DNA of 8,955 nucleotides from Actinomycetota bacterium (GCA_003164655.1 PLTW01000196.1:15423-24377); one strand, 5' to 3'; shown: positions 1 to 6,894, counted from the first letter of the stretch. Notes: generated from the letters alone by a model not told the origin. Program-made: numbers and translations.

Positions 1-909
1 TACTTCAACTACGGCGAGGGGATGGCGGGTGACGAGCCCGGCGTCAAGGACCGCGACCGCTCCGCGGCGCTGACCACCATGGAACGCCGCGTGGCCGCCC
101 ACTCCGACCTCGGCCCCGGGCTTACCAAGGGCGGAACCTACCCCAACGATCTCGGCATCGGCCAGGTGCTCGGCTCCGACCCGGCCGACCCACTCGACGG
201 AGAGATCTTCGACTGCAGCCTCTCCACACTCCCGGGCGCCGCTCCGCCGGGCAGCTACTCCTGCATCGACAGCTTCCGCGCGCGTTTTGCGAAGCAGCTC
301 GCCACGAACACCGTGCCGACGTTCGACTACCTCTGCATGACCAGCGATCACACGCGCGGCACCCAGACCGGCTTTCCCACCCCGAGCGCCATGGTCGCCG
401 ACTGCGACCTGGCGTTGGGCCAGCTGGTGGAGACGATCTCGCACTCCAAGATCTGGTCGAGCTCGGCCATCTTCGTCGTCGAGGATGACTCGCAGGACGG
501 TGCCGACCACGTCGACGCGCACCGCATTCCGGTGGCCGTGATCAGCCCCTACGCGCGCAAAGGCGCCACTATCCACACACGGTACGACCTGCTCTCGGTG
601 GTGCGCTCGATGGAGCTGATCATGGGCATGAAGGCGCTCTCGCTCAACGACGCCCTGGCCACGCCGATGTACAACGCCTTCAGCTCCAAGCCGCTCAACT
701 CCGCTCCCTACGACGCCATCCCCGCCAGGATCGACCTGCTGACGCGCAACACGGCCGCCGCCCCGTGGGCCGCGGTCTCCAACCGGCTGCCGCTCGCGGA
801 CTGCGACGCCGTCCCGCAGGTCAAGCTGGATGCCATCCTCTGGAAGTCGGTGCACGGGGCCAAGAGCACGCCGCCGCCTGCGGGACCGAACGCCGAGAAG
901 GGCCAGTAG
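1..909 (+). CDS. Secreted phosphoesterase / alkaline phosphatase-like protein, C-terminal part
   Basis: The gene is open at the left edge: codons before the first Met (position 22) read YFNYGEG and belong to the protein, so the true start lies outside the window. The visible 302 residues match the C-terminal half of the phosphoesterase family (alkaline phosphatase superfamily, often attached to YncE-like propellers). Landmarks are a SDHTRG segment (the family's NDHTxG metal-site region), then PTPSAMVADCDLALGQLVE, and the highly typical VEDDSQDGADHVDAHR followed by VISPYARKG, where acidic and His residues bind the metal. These proteins are usually exported and hydrolyse phosphate esters; the substrate is not predictable. 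The C-terminus after the catalytic domain is Pro-rich and ends at TAG. A short hairpin (CGGCC, TCT, GGCCG at 960-972) follows, without a T-run. Confidence 0.9.
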   Translation, partial: YFNYGEGMAGDEPGVKDRDRSAALTTMERRVAAHSDLGPGLTKGGTYPNDLGIGQVLGSDPADPLDGEIFDCSLSTLPGAAPPGSYSCIDSFRARFAKQLATNTVPTFDYLCMTSDHTRGTQTGFPTPSAMVADCDLALGQLVETISHSKIWSSSAIFVVEDDSQDGADHVDAHRIPVAVISPYARKGATIHTRYDLLSVVRSMELIMGMKALSLNDALATPMYNAFSSKPLNSAPYDAIPARIDLLTRNTAAAPWAAVSNRLPLADCDAVPQVKLDAILWKSVHGAKSTPPPAGPNAEKGQ

Positions 910-1039
910 GGCGCGGTCGCGAGCCGCCGCCGCACGCCGGCCACCGGATCCCCGCAGATCGGCCTCTGGCCGCCGCTTCTGCTCGCGTCTACCATGGCTG
1001 ACCAGGGCCTGGGTGTGTTGCGAGGAAGCGAGGTAGGTC

Positions 1040-1468
1040 ATGGGTCTGGCGCCGTTGGTCGTGCTTGGCATTGTCTTGTACGCGTTGTTTGCCGTTTTCA
1101 CTTCGAGAGCGGGCGGCCGCATCGATGCGGCCGCAAGCTCGCTCATTTTCAACGGGCTGGGTGCTGTCGTTCCCCTTTGTGTCCTGCTCATCGCGCGCTT
1201 CGCACGACACGACCACGTGACGGCGACGCGAGACGGCTACGCCTACTCGGTGCTGGCTGGGCTTGCGATCGCGGGCTTCTCCATCCTGCTCATCAAGATC
1301 TACGCGAGGGGCGGCAGCCTTTCGGACGTGTTTCCCACCATCTACGGGGGAGCCATCGCGCTTGCGGCCGTGATCGGCTGGGTCACAGTCAGAGACAGCT
1401 TCTCCCTGGCGCGCGCTCTGGGCGTTGGTCTGATCGTGGCCGGGATCGGGCTGATCGCCTTCCTGTGA
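1040..1468 (+). CDS. Small EamA/DMT-type membrane transporter (single domain)
   Basis: 142 residues, almost entirely hydrophobic, with about five membrane segments (roughly residues 4-21, 32-52, 67-88, 99-117 and 123-142). The C-terminal stretch PTIYGGAIALAAVIGW then DSFSLARALGVGLIVAGIGL is the usual ending of an EamA/DMT repeat, where the domain closes with a Gly-rich last helix. Full DMT exporters carry two such repeats in about 300 residues. This one has a single repeat, so it would have to work as a dimer, as small multidrug resistance-type proteins do. The start is chosen on GAGG (1030-1033) six bases before ATG. Longer overlapping frames here are Arg-rich shadows. The substrate is unknown, and the neighbours do not suggest one. 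Confidence 0.8.
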   Translation: MGLAPLVVLGIVLYALFAVFTSRAGGRIDAAASSLIFNGLGAVVPLCVLLIARFARHDHVTATRDGYAYSVLAGLAIAGFSILLIKIYARGGSLSDVFPTIYGGAIALAAVIGWVTVRDSFSLARALGVGLIVAGIGLIAFL

Positions 1469-1565
1469 GGTCGGCTGTCGCGTCAGAGCCGTGATGGCCG
1501 AAAGCGCGACGCTGCAAGTACGTTGCTCCCTCATCAGAGGCCAGGCTCGGCGGGTAGCCTGTGGC

Positions 1566-1658
1566 GAGCATCGTCTTCAGGGCTTGTCCCGGGACCAAGA
1601 TCCGACGGCCGAGCCGCCGCGAAGGGATCTCGCCGCGCCGGATCGCGATGCAGGACAG
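1566..1658 (-). pseudogene. Remnant of an excisionase-type (HTH_17, MerR-like) DNA-binding protein
   Basis: On the minus strand one frame reads AIRRGEIPSRRLGRR then ILVPGQALKTML. This matches the second helix and wing of excisionase-family DNA-binding domains, which typically read AIRRGEIPxxRIGRRxLVPxxAL. The first helix, normally a LxVPEAAxxLGISRxT-type stretch, is absent. The frame has no start codon with a ribosome binding site close upstream, and downstream it runs as Arg-rich noise into the DMT gene. I therefore read it as a truncated remnant of a mobile-element-linked or antitoxin-like HTH gene. The break on its N-terminal side coincides with the plus-strand promoter at 1662-1690, so a rearrangement may have brought new sequence in at about 1660. 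Confidence 0.55.
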
Positions 1659-1661
1659 ATA

Positions 1662-1690
1662 TTGACAGGCTACTAGTGTGGATGTAGGAC
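1662..1690 (+). promoter_or_regulatory. Sigma-70-like promoter upstream of the hairpin array
   Basis: A perfect -35 hexamer TTGACA (1662-1667), a 17-bp spacer, and TAGGAC (1685-1690) as -10, close to the TAGRAT form common in actinobacterial housekeeping promoters. Predicted transcription start is about 1696-1698, immediately before the first hairpin arm at 1699. Position and spacing fit well; the -10 itself matches TATAAT at only three positions. Confidence 0.5.
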
Positions 1691-1696
1691 GCGCAT

Positions 1697-1822
1697 AGGC
1701 ACCCTGTGCAGGACTGCACAAGGGTGCGCTGGGGGGAGACGCCGATCCGTCAGCCGCAGCCTCGCGGTCACCATGAGCTGACGGGGAGTCACTGGTGAGA
1801 CCGGCCCTGTGAGCCGGTCTTT
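1697..1822 (+). ncRNA. Candidate structured RNA or 5' leader: three consecutive hairpins
   Basis: Three strong inverted repeats follow the promoter. Hairpin 1: arms 1699-1711 and 1714-1727 (GCACCCTGTGCAG against CTGCACAAGGGTGC), one bulged base and a tiny loop. Hairpin 2: CCGTCAGC (1747-1754) pairs perfectly with GCTGACGG (1777-1784), extendable by a T-G pair. The loop holds a further possible CGC/GCG pairing (1755-1757 with 1764-1766). Hairpin 3: 1797-1805 with 1813-1821, ending in TTT. The layout could be a small RNA of about 125 nt or a cis-acting leader with attenuator. I compared it by eye with cobalamin, c-di-AMP (ydaO), c-di-GMP, TPP and manganese riboswitches. Only scattered short matches were found, so no class is assigned. 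Confidence 0.4.
1797..1822 (+). terminator. Possible intrinsic terminator or attenuator hairpin
   Basis: GACCGGC (1799-1805) and GCCGGTC (1813-1819) form a perfect 7-bp stem around a 7-nt loop. It is extended by A-T and G-T pairs to 9 bp and followed by TTT then GGG. The T-run is short, so termination would be weak or partial, as in an attenuator. It lies just upstream of a strong Shine-Dalgarno at 1853-1861. Confidence 0.4.
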
Positions 1823-1864
1823 GGGTTGTGCAGGGTCTGCGTCGCTCGGCTTGGAGGGGGGACC

Positions 1865-2326
1865 GTGTCCCTGTCCCGCTGTCGCTTCGCCGCTTGCTTT
1901 GGCAGGCTGCCGCTGGCCGGCCTGCTCGGTCTGCTGCTCGCCGCCACCGCAGTCCTTCTGCTGCCGGCGTTTGCCCTGGCTTTCGTCTCCGGCGACGGCA
2001 ATGGCTGTCTCTGCCAGAGCCCGCAGCCGCCGGGCGACCCGCAGATCGTTGTCGCCTTGCCCGACGCCTCCCACGGCTGGCTGGGTGGCGGCCTCGTGCT
2101 TGCGGTTACCGGCTGCCGTTCGCAAGCCGTGGCCGACGGCGCCCTGGTCCCCCAGGGCTGGGCCCGGACGGCCGCTTCCGTTGGCAGGCCGCCCCCGCTG
2201 AGCGACCAAGCAGGTTCGCGTCTGAGAGGGCGCGATCGTGCGGGGGAGGAGCCGGCCTCATTGCGGTTCGGGCCCCAGGCTCGGCCCCCGGGCGTCGCTT
2301 CCTTCTTGCCACGAGCGGAGGGCACC
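1865..2326 (+). other. Open frame with a signal-peptide-like segment, in frame with the downstream lipoprotein
   Basis: A GTG at 1865 is preceded by GGAGGGGGG (1853-1861) at good spacing. The encoded segment begins with Arg residues, then a long hydrophobic core (LAGLLGLLLAATAVLLLPAF) ending in AFALA, which resembles a Sec signal peptide with an AxA site. About 60 plausible residues follow, then Pro/Arg-rich low-quality sequence with poor codon choice. No stop occurs before 3298, so translation from here would give a 477-residue fusion with the lipoprotein. However, the lipoprotein has its own signal, lipobox and ribosome binding site at 2327. The stretch may be a decayed exported protein gene, a long upstream leader frame, or chance. 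I recognise no domain in it. Confidence 0.25.
2192..2246 (+). other. Nested inverted repeat in the leader of the lipoprotein gene
   Basis: CCCCCGC (2192-2198) is complementary to GCGGGGG (2240-2246). Inside the loop AGCGACC (2201-2207) can pair with GGTTCGC (2213-2219), leaving one bulged base. Together they would form a branched RNA stem 80-130 nt upstream of the lipoprotein start. In very GC-rich DNA such pairing can arise by chance. Confidence 0.25.
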
Positions 2327-3298
2327 ATGAGAAAGCTCATCGTCCTGGTCCTTGTCGCAGCCGGAGTGATACTGGTCGCATCGGCGGCGCTTGCGGCGTG
2401 CGGCAGCGGCACCAGCAGCAGTTCGACGCCGGCCGGCTCTCCTGCGGCCGGCACCGGCGCGACGCCAGCGTTGGGATCGGCAGTGGCCGGCACCATCGCC
2501 TTCCAGCGTGCGGGCAAGAACCCCGCACTGTGCGTCATCAACACCGACGGCACCGGCCTCAAGGTCCTGGCGGCAGGCCCCGCTCTGGTGAACGCCTACC
2601 CGGCCTGGTCGCCCGACGGCACCAGGATCCTCTACGATTCTGGTTCGTGGGCGAGTATGGCCGACAAGGTGTGGGTCATGAACGCAGACGGCTCAGGCAA
2701 GCGTTGCCTGACACCCACTGTGGCCGACAGCTTCCCGGTGTGGTCGCCCGACGGCAAGCAGTTCGCCTTCGTGCGGGTCGATCCTCCCGCTTCCGACTTC
2801 TGGCTTGCCACGGCGAACGCCAACGGCAGCGCGATCAAGCAGCTCGCCCGCGACACGTCGGGCCACATGTGGCGCATCGCCTGGGCGCCGAACGGCACCT
2901 TCTTCTACAACGGTCAGACGTCGATCTACACCGTCGCTGCCGGCGGAAGTACGCCGGTCCAGCTCACCGCGAGCAGCCAGTACGTCAACGACTTCGCCCT
3001 CTCACCCGACGGCAGCAAGCTGGCCATCCAGGATCCGTTGCACAACGAGATCGTGGTGCTGCCGGCCAGCGGCCGGGGGATCCCGGTCGTGGTCGTCAGG
3101 AATCTCTCGGGCTCTGTGCCGGTCACCGTCCAGCAGCACATCCACATGACCTGGTCGCCTGACGGCACGGCGATCGCCTTTGCGGCCGACGACATCCTGC
3201 AGCCTGGTTCGGCACTGTATGTCGTCCGTGCCGATGGTTCCGGCCTTACCAAGGTTCCGAACACGGGGCTGGTGTACGACCCGGCCTGGCGGCCGTAG
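2327..3298 (+). CDS. TolB-like (PD40/WD40) beta-propeller lipoprotein
   Basis: 323 residues. Residues 1-24 are a lipoprotein signal peptide: positive MRK, a hydrophobic core, and lipobox LAAC with Cys25 as the lipidation site. A Ser/Thr/Gly/Pro/Ala-rich linker follows (about 26-52), tethering the domain to the outer face of the cytoplasmic membrane. The rest is a six-bladed propeller of PD40 repeats. The signature recurs as AWSPDG (93-98), VWSPDG (138-143), AWAPNG (185-190), ALSPDG (224-229), TWSPDG (275-280) and a final PAWRP at the C-terminus. Such proteins bind partners or ligands rather than catalyse. The start at 2327 is supported by GGAGG (2317-2321) five bases upstream and by the perfect lipoprotein signal; the in-frame upstream extension is less convincing. 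The next gene starts 97 bp downstream with no clear terminator between, so the two may be co-expressed. Confidence 0.88.
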   Translation: MRKLIVLVLVAAGVILVASAALAACGSGTSSSSTPAGSPAAGTGATPALGSAVAGTIAFQRAGKNPALCVINTDGTGLKVLAAGPALVNAYPAWSPDGTRILYDSGSWASMADKVWVMNADGSGKRCLTPTVADSFPVWSPDGKQFAFVRVDPPASDFWLATANANGSAIKQLARDTSGHMWRIAWAPNGTFFYNGQTSIYTVAAGGSTPVQLTASSQYVNDFALSPDGSKLAIQDPLHNEIVVLPASGRGIPVVVVRNLSGSVPVTVQQHIHMTWSPDGTAIAFAADDILQPGSALYVVRADGSGLTKVPNTGLVYDPAWRP

Positions 3299-3395
3299 CG
3301 GTGCGTACCCGGAAGGCACGCGGAGGCGAAGTGACCGCAGGAACGGGGCTGTCCCACGCGGCCACAGCGCCGGACAACGAGAAAGGAGCCGTTCC

Positions 3396-4793
3396 ATGAG
3401 GAGGGTACTTCTCGTCTTTGCAATCACGGCCGCCCTGCTGGGCCTGCTGGCGGCGCCCGCCTTGGCCAGCCCGAAGACCTTCTACGTCGCACCCTGCGGC
3501 GGTAACGACACCGCGCACATCCAGGCGGCCTTCAACGCCGCCGTCACGGCCGGAACGGGCAGCACCGTGCAGCTGGCCGCCGGCCACTTCCACACCAACA
3601 ACATCGTCGTGAACGGCTTCGACGGATACTTCAGGGGCGCCGGCGGGGGCAAGACCGTGATCGACACGCTGCGTGGAGTCGACCCGAGCGCGGCCGGGTT
3701 GGCCGCGGCCATCCCTGCTGACCCGTGTCCCTTCCTCTTTGCGTTCAAGGGCGGTGACCTCAGGGCCTCCGACATGAGCTTCGACATCACCGCCGCCTCG
3801 CCGGCAGAGCCCTGGTACAGCGACAATGAGACCGATGTCGCAGCGGTCTTCTACGTGACCGGCAACGCCAGCTCGTCCTTCGACCGCGTCAGCTTCCGAG
3901 CGCACGCCGGCGATGCCGACGGCTACAACGTCGATGTCGACATCTTCATCGAGGGTGTCGAGCAGTATGACGCCAACGACGTGACGACGTTCATTGGGCC
4001 GACAAGCGGCACCGACACCGTGTCGGACTGCTCCTTTCAGGGGCGCACCGCCATCAAGCTCGAAGGGCTCACGGCAGGCAGGATGACGATCAGAGACAAC
4101 ACGTTCAACGAGTACTACACCAGCCTCTTCTCTATCGAAGACAGCAACTCGCAGATCGATATCTCCCACAACCAGATGCGGTGTAGCGGGGGGGACAACC
4201 TCATTCTCGCGCAGGGCTGGGTCGAGCTGGCGGCACTACCCGCGCCCCGCTACCGCATCACCGACAACCACATGGTCGCCACCGGCACCGCCGGCGGCGT
4301 GTGGCTCGACGACGAGTCCTGGTCTTACGACAACGCCCCGAACCGCCTCGATGCCGCCATCGTCGGCAACACGATCACCCTCGACAACGGTGGCATGGAC
4401 GGCGGCATCGACGGCTACTACGCGAAGGGCATCCGGGTACTGGGCAACCGCATCTCGGGCACGGGGCTGGCCGGCATCATGGTCGGCGCCACCGCCTCCC
4501 TGGGCTGGACCCCCGGCCCTGCCAGCGGCTGGCGGATCATCGGCAACGACGTCAGCGGTGTGACCGCCACGGGCGACCAGTACGGCGTCTCGACGGCGCC
4601 GATCTGGCTCGGTCCGGACGCCGACCGCTGTCTGGTCGTCGGCGGCTGTACGCCGACCCAGGTGTTAGATCAGGGTACCGACGACACCCTCATCAACGTC
4701 ACTCCCCTGGACCCGCCCACCCAGGCGGCCAGGGCGATGGTCCCGTTCCGCGCTGCAGCATCACTCGAGCAGATGTCTGGCGGCGTGCGCTGA
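3396..4793 (+). CDS. Exported right-handed parallel beta-helix protein (pectate lyase-like fold)
   Basis: 465 residues. A Sec signal peptide occupies residues 1-24 (MRR, a hydrophobic core, cleavage after PALA before SPK). The mature start TFYVAPCGGNDTAHIQAAF and the following STVQLAAGHF and FRGAGGGKTVID are the standard N-terminal cap and first coils of pectate-lyase-like beta-helix proteins. PbH1-type coils then recur: VSDCSFQG, MTIRDNTFNE, IDISHNQM, YRITDNHM, AAIVGNTI, IRVLGNRISGTGLAGIMVG and WRIIGNDVSG. No polysaccharide-lyase or glycosidase active site can be identified by eye, so enzyme activity is unproven. The start is chosen on AAAGGAG (3382-3388) and the signal peptide; upstream in-frame codons overlap the previous gene. 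A TTA Leu codon (4665-4667), unusual in such GC-rich coding DNA, lies near the end. It probably functions outside the cell with the preceding lipoprotein. Confidence 0.85.
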   Translation: MRRVLLVFAITAALLGLLAAPALASPKTFYVAPCGGNDTAHIQAAFNAAVTAGTGSTVQLAAGHFHTNNIVVNGFDGYFRGAGGGKTVIDTLRGVDPSAAGLAAAIPADPCPFLFAFKGGDLRASDMSFDITAASPAEPWYSDNETDVAAVFYVTGNASSSFDRVSFRAHAGDADGYNVDVDIFIEGVEQYDANDVTTFIGPTSGTDTVSDCSFQGRTAIKLEGLTAGRMTIRDNTFNEYYTSLFSIEDSNSQIDISHNQMRCSGGDNLILAQGWVELAALPAPRYRITDNHMVATGTAGGVWLDDESWSYDNAPNRLDAAIVGNTITLDNGGMDGGIDGYYAKGIRVLGNRISGTGLAGIMVGATASLGWTPGPASGWRIIGNDVSGVTATGDQYGVSTAPIWLGPDADRCLVVGGCTPTQVLDQGTDDTLINVTPLDPPTQAARAMVPFRAAASLEQMSGGVR

Positions 4794-4864
4794 CGACCGC
4801 GAGGTGAGCAGCCGCCCTCAGCTCGGCCGCGTTGGCTCGAGTCGTCGCTGCGGCTGGTCATCCG

Positions 4865-5453
4865 CTACGACAGCTCGATCAGCTCCGCCGCCGACGTGGC
4901 ATCGGCGGCACTGGTCTGGGCGCGGCCGACGGCCCAGAAGATCACTCCGATTGTAGGCCAGCACCGCCGTGGAGAGCGCGATACCGAGGAACACGGCCAT
5001 CGCGTTGTTGAGTGAGGAGCCGCCACTGCTGGCCACCCAGAACACCACGACGACGAACACGGAGCCGACGATGCCCGAAAGCCAGGCCATGACGCTGGGG
5101 GTTCCCTGGCTGCTGAACCTGCCGAGGAAGCGGGGCGCGGCACCGTTCAGAGCGGCGACGGCCTGCACGCGGCAGGCGCCCAGGATCCACACTGAGCCCG
5201 AGGCTACCAGCGTCAGGATGACGACAATGCCGAAGAAGTAACCCCGTGCCCTGGCCCCACCGCCCGTGCCCAGCACCGCCTGATTGACGTCCTGGAAGGC
5301 AGCCGTAAGGCCGCCCGAAGTCGTGAGGGCCTTGACCGGCAGGGTGAGCAGGATGCCGCCCACCACGAGAATGTAGAGCACGCTGGTGATGATGCCGGAG
5401 CGCAGGATGCCGACCGGCACATCGTGTCGCGCGTTCAGCATCTCCTCAGCTGC
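4865..5453 (-). pseudogene. Amino acid permease (APC family), truncated at both ends and frameshifted
   Basis: The minus strand encodes the middle of an APC-superfamily amino acid transporter. The conserved AAEEM then NARHDVPVGILRSGI leads into a membrane segment (VLYILVVGGILLTLPV). Two further segments flank the hallmark loop SVWILGACRVQAVAALNGAAP, with GTPSVMAWLSGIVGSVFV after it and NAMAVFLGIALSTAVLAY last. At about 4950-4957 the frame changes: the original frame becomes Arg-rich noise to 4818, while the next frame continues as IGVIFWAVGRAQTSAADAT and stops at 4865. About 190 residues remain of a usual 450-500. The N-terminal five to six helices, including the substrate-binding ones, are missing, as is everything after about helix 10. 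The only in-frame Met (5441) has GAGGAG directly against it with no spacing, and the family match continues upstream of it into the aminotransferase stop. It is very unlikely to be functional. Originally it was probably the importer for the neighbouring enzyme's substrate. Confidence 0.75.
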
Positions 5454-6828
5454 GCAGCTCCCCGACCACCTCGGTGAACACCGCGGTGTGGCGGTCGACG
5501 TCGGCGGCCGACGTCTCTGGGCACATCAGCGCCGCGTTGTGGAACGGCGTCGTGAAGATGCCGCGGTTCAGCAGGGAGAGGTGCATGAACTCGTCGAGCT
5601 CGGCGTCACGTGCCGCCCAGGATTCGCCGCCGCTGCGCGGCACTTTTGCACAGAAGCGATACTCGGCGCGTGCCCCGAGCTGCAGGACCATCCAGGGCAT
5701 GGCATACTCTTCGATCACCGCTTGGACGCCCGCACTGTAGCGCGTCGCGAGCGCGACCATGTGCTCGTAGTTGGGCTCCGTGAGGACGCGCTCGAGGGTC
5801 GCGCGAGCGGCGGCTGACGAGAGCGCGTTGCCGGCCAGGGTGCCGCCCACGCCGCCCGTATCGACGAGGTCGGCCTCGGGATCGGCGAGGATGCGTTCCC
5901 CCATCTCCGCGCTGACGCCGTAGGCAGCCATGGGGATGCCACTGGCAATGGCCTTGCCGACGGTCACCAGGTCGGGATGCAGGCCGTATGCGCGCGTACA
6001 GCCTCCGATCCCTGCGCTGAGCGTGTGAGTTTCGTCGTCGATCAGCAGCGTGCCGCTCTCGTCGCAGAGTGCACGCACGGCCTCAAGGAAGCCCGGCTCC
6101 GGCAGCACGATGCCGATGTTCGTCATCACCGGCTCCATGAGCACCGCCGCGACGTCGCGCGGGGCGAGCGCGGCACTCAGTGCATCAAGGTCGTTGAACT
6201 CGACCACCTTGGTGGTCTGAATGGGGTCGATCTGCGGGCCAACGTTGCCGGGCTTAGCCATCGGCGTTCCGTCGGGGCCGACCATGACGATCGTCTCGTC
6301 GACGCTGCCGTGGTAGCAGTGATTGAAGACGAGCACGTAGCGACGTTTCTGCACCATGCGACACAGGCGCAGCACCCAGCGGTTGGCGTCAGTGGCGGTG
6401 AGCGCGAACTGCCAGAGTGGCAGGCCAAAGCGGCGCCCGAGCTCTGCGCCGACGATGACGGCGTCCGCGGTCGGCAGCATCGTCGTCAGACCGCCCTGCT
6501 CGTCCAGGTGCCGGTGCACCGCCTCCACCACCGCCGCCGGCGAGTGCCCAGTCAGAGCGCCGCCATCGCCGAGGCAGAAGTCGATGAGGGAGTGCCCGTC
6601 GACGTCGGTGAGGCGGTCGCCACGAGCGCCCTCGAAGAACAGGGGGAAGGCACCGGGGAGCATGCCCATCATGCTCATGGGGACGCCGGCGAGAAGCGTC
6701 GTTTGAGCTTGCCGGGACAGCTCTCGAGAGCGCGGGTGTTCAGAGGCGTAGCGGCGGCGCTCGCGCTCCAGCAAGACATGAAGCCGGCCGCGGTCGATTG
6801 TCTGAGACTCGGCGGGAGTGGTAGCCAT
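5446..6828 (-). CDS. Class III PLP-dependent aminotransferase (glutamate-1-semialdehyde aminotransferase-like)
   Basis: 460 residues, full length for class III aminotransferases. In order: TDVDGHSLIDFCLGDGG (74-90, the N-terminal substrate strand), TATDANR (144-150) at the phosphate-binding position where relatives have SGTEAN, YHG (172-174) that stacks on the PLP ring, IDDETHT (263-269) whose Asp265 should contact the pyridine nitrogen, GKAIASGIPMAAYG with the Schiff-base Lys292, and GGTLAGN (328-334). The TATDAN/DETHT pairing marks a distinct subgroup usually annotated only as an aspartate aminotransferase family protein; its substrate is uncertain. It is unlikely to be the haem-pathway HemL. 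The start is supported by GAGGAGGAT (6831-6839) just upstream. Divergent TetR, a linked kinase-like protein and a permease remnant suggest amine or amino-acid catabolism. Related class III enzymes also act as phospho-lyases on phosphorylated amino alcohols, which would suit the kinase neighbour; that is inference. Confidence 0.88.
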   Translation of the reverse strand: MATTPAESQTIDRGRLHVLLERERRRYASEHPRSRELSRQAQTTLLAGVPMSMMGMLPGAFPLFFEGARGDRLTDVDGHSLIDFCLGDGGALTGHSPAAVVEAVHRHLDEQGGLTTMLPTADAVIVGAELGRRFGLPLWQFALTATDANRWVLRLCRMVQKRRYVLVFNHCYHGSVDETIVMVGPDGTPMAKPGNVGPQIDPIQTTKVVEFNDLDALSAALAPRDVAAVLMEPVMTNIGIVLPEPGFLEAVRALCDESGTLLIDDETHTLSAGIGGCTRAYGLHPDLVTVGKAIASGIPMAAYGVSAEMGERILADPEADLVDTGGVGGTLAGNALSSAAARATLERVLTEPNYEHMVALATRYSAGVQAVIEEYAMPWMVLQLGARAEYRFCAKVPRSGGESWAARDAELDEFMHLSLLNRGIFTTPFHNAALMCPETSAADVDRHTAVFTEVVGELRS

Positions 6829-6894
6829 GGATCCTCCTCGCTGCTGCTGGTGGCGTGCGTAGGGCGGGGTGCTCGCATGGAGACTTCTGCGGGC

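Noticed and set aside
1697..1850. Cobalamin or c-di-AMP (ydaO) riboswitch suggested by GTCACTGG and by CCGATCCGTCAGC followed by CCTCG
   Set aside because: The short matches are isolated. The cobalamin GGGAA/CGGTG core and GGGAAGGC partner are missing, as is the 5' half of the ydaO motif. The perfect stem 1747-1754/1777-1784 implies a different fold.
2221..2230. CTGAGAGGG, reminiscent of the TPP riboswitch
   Set aside because: The other required TPP segments (GGGGTGC before, ACCTGA and the closing arm after) are absent at both occurrences (2221 and 8791), and no thiamine gene follows.
1789..2562. Long minus-strand open frame of 257 codons opposite the lipoprotein leader
   Set aside because: Composition is Ala/Pro/Arg-rich noise typical of the antisense of GC-rich DNA; no motif and no ribosome binding site.
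3246..4169. Minus-strand open frame of 307 codons opposite the beta-helix gene
   Set aside because: Low-complexity Val/Gly/Asp/Arg sequence mirrors the coding strand; the plus-strand gene has a signal peptide and repeats.
4809..4856. CAGCCGC and GCGGCTG as a bidirectional terminator between the convergent beta-helix gene and permease remnant
   Set aside because: The 7-bp stem encloses a 34-nt loop and has no T-run on either strand; likely chance in GC-rich DNA.
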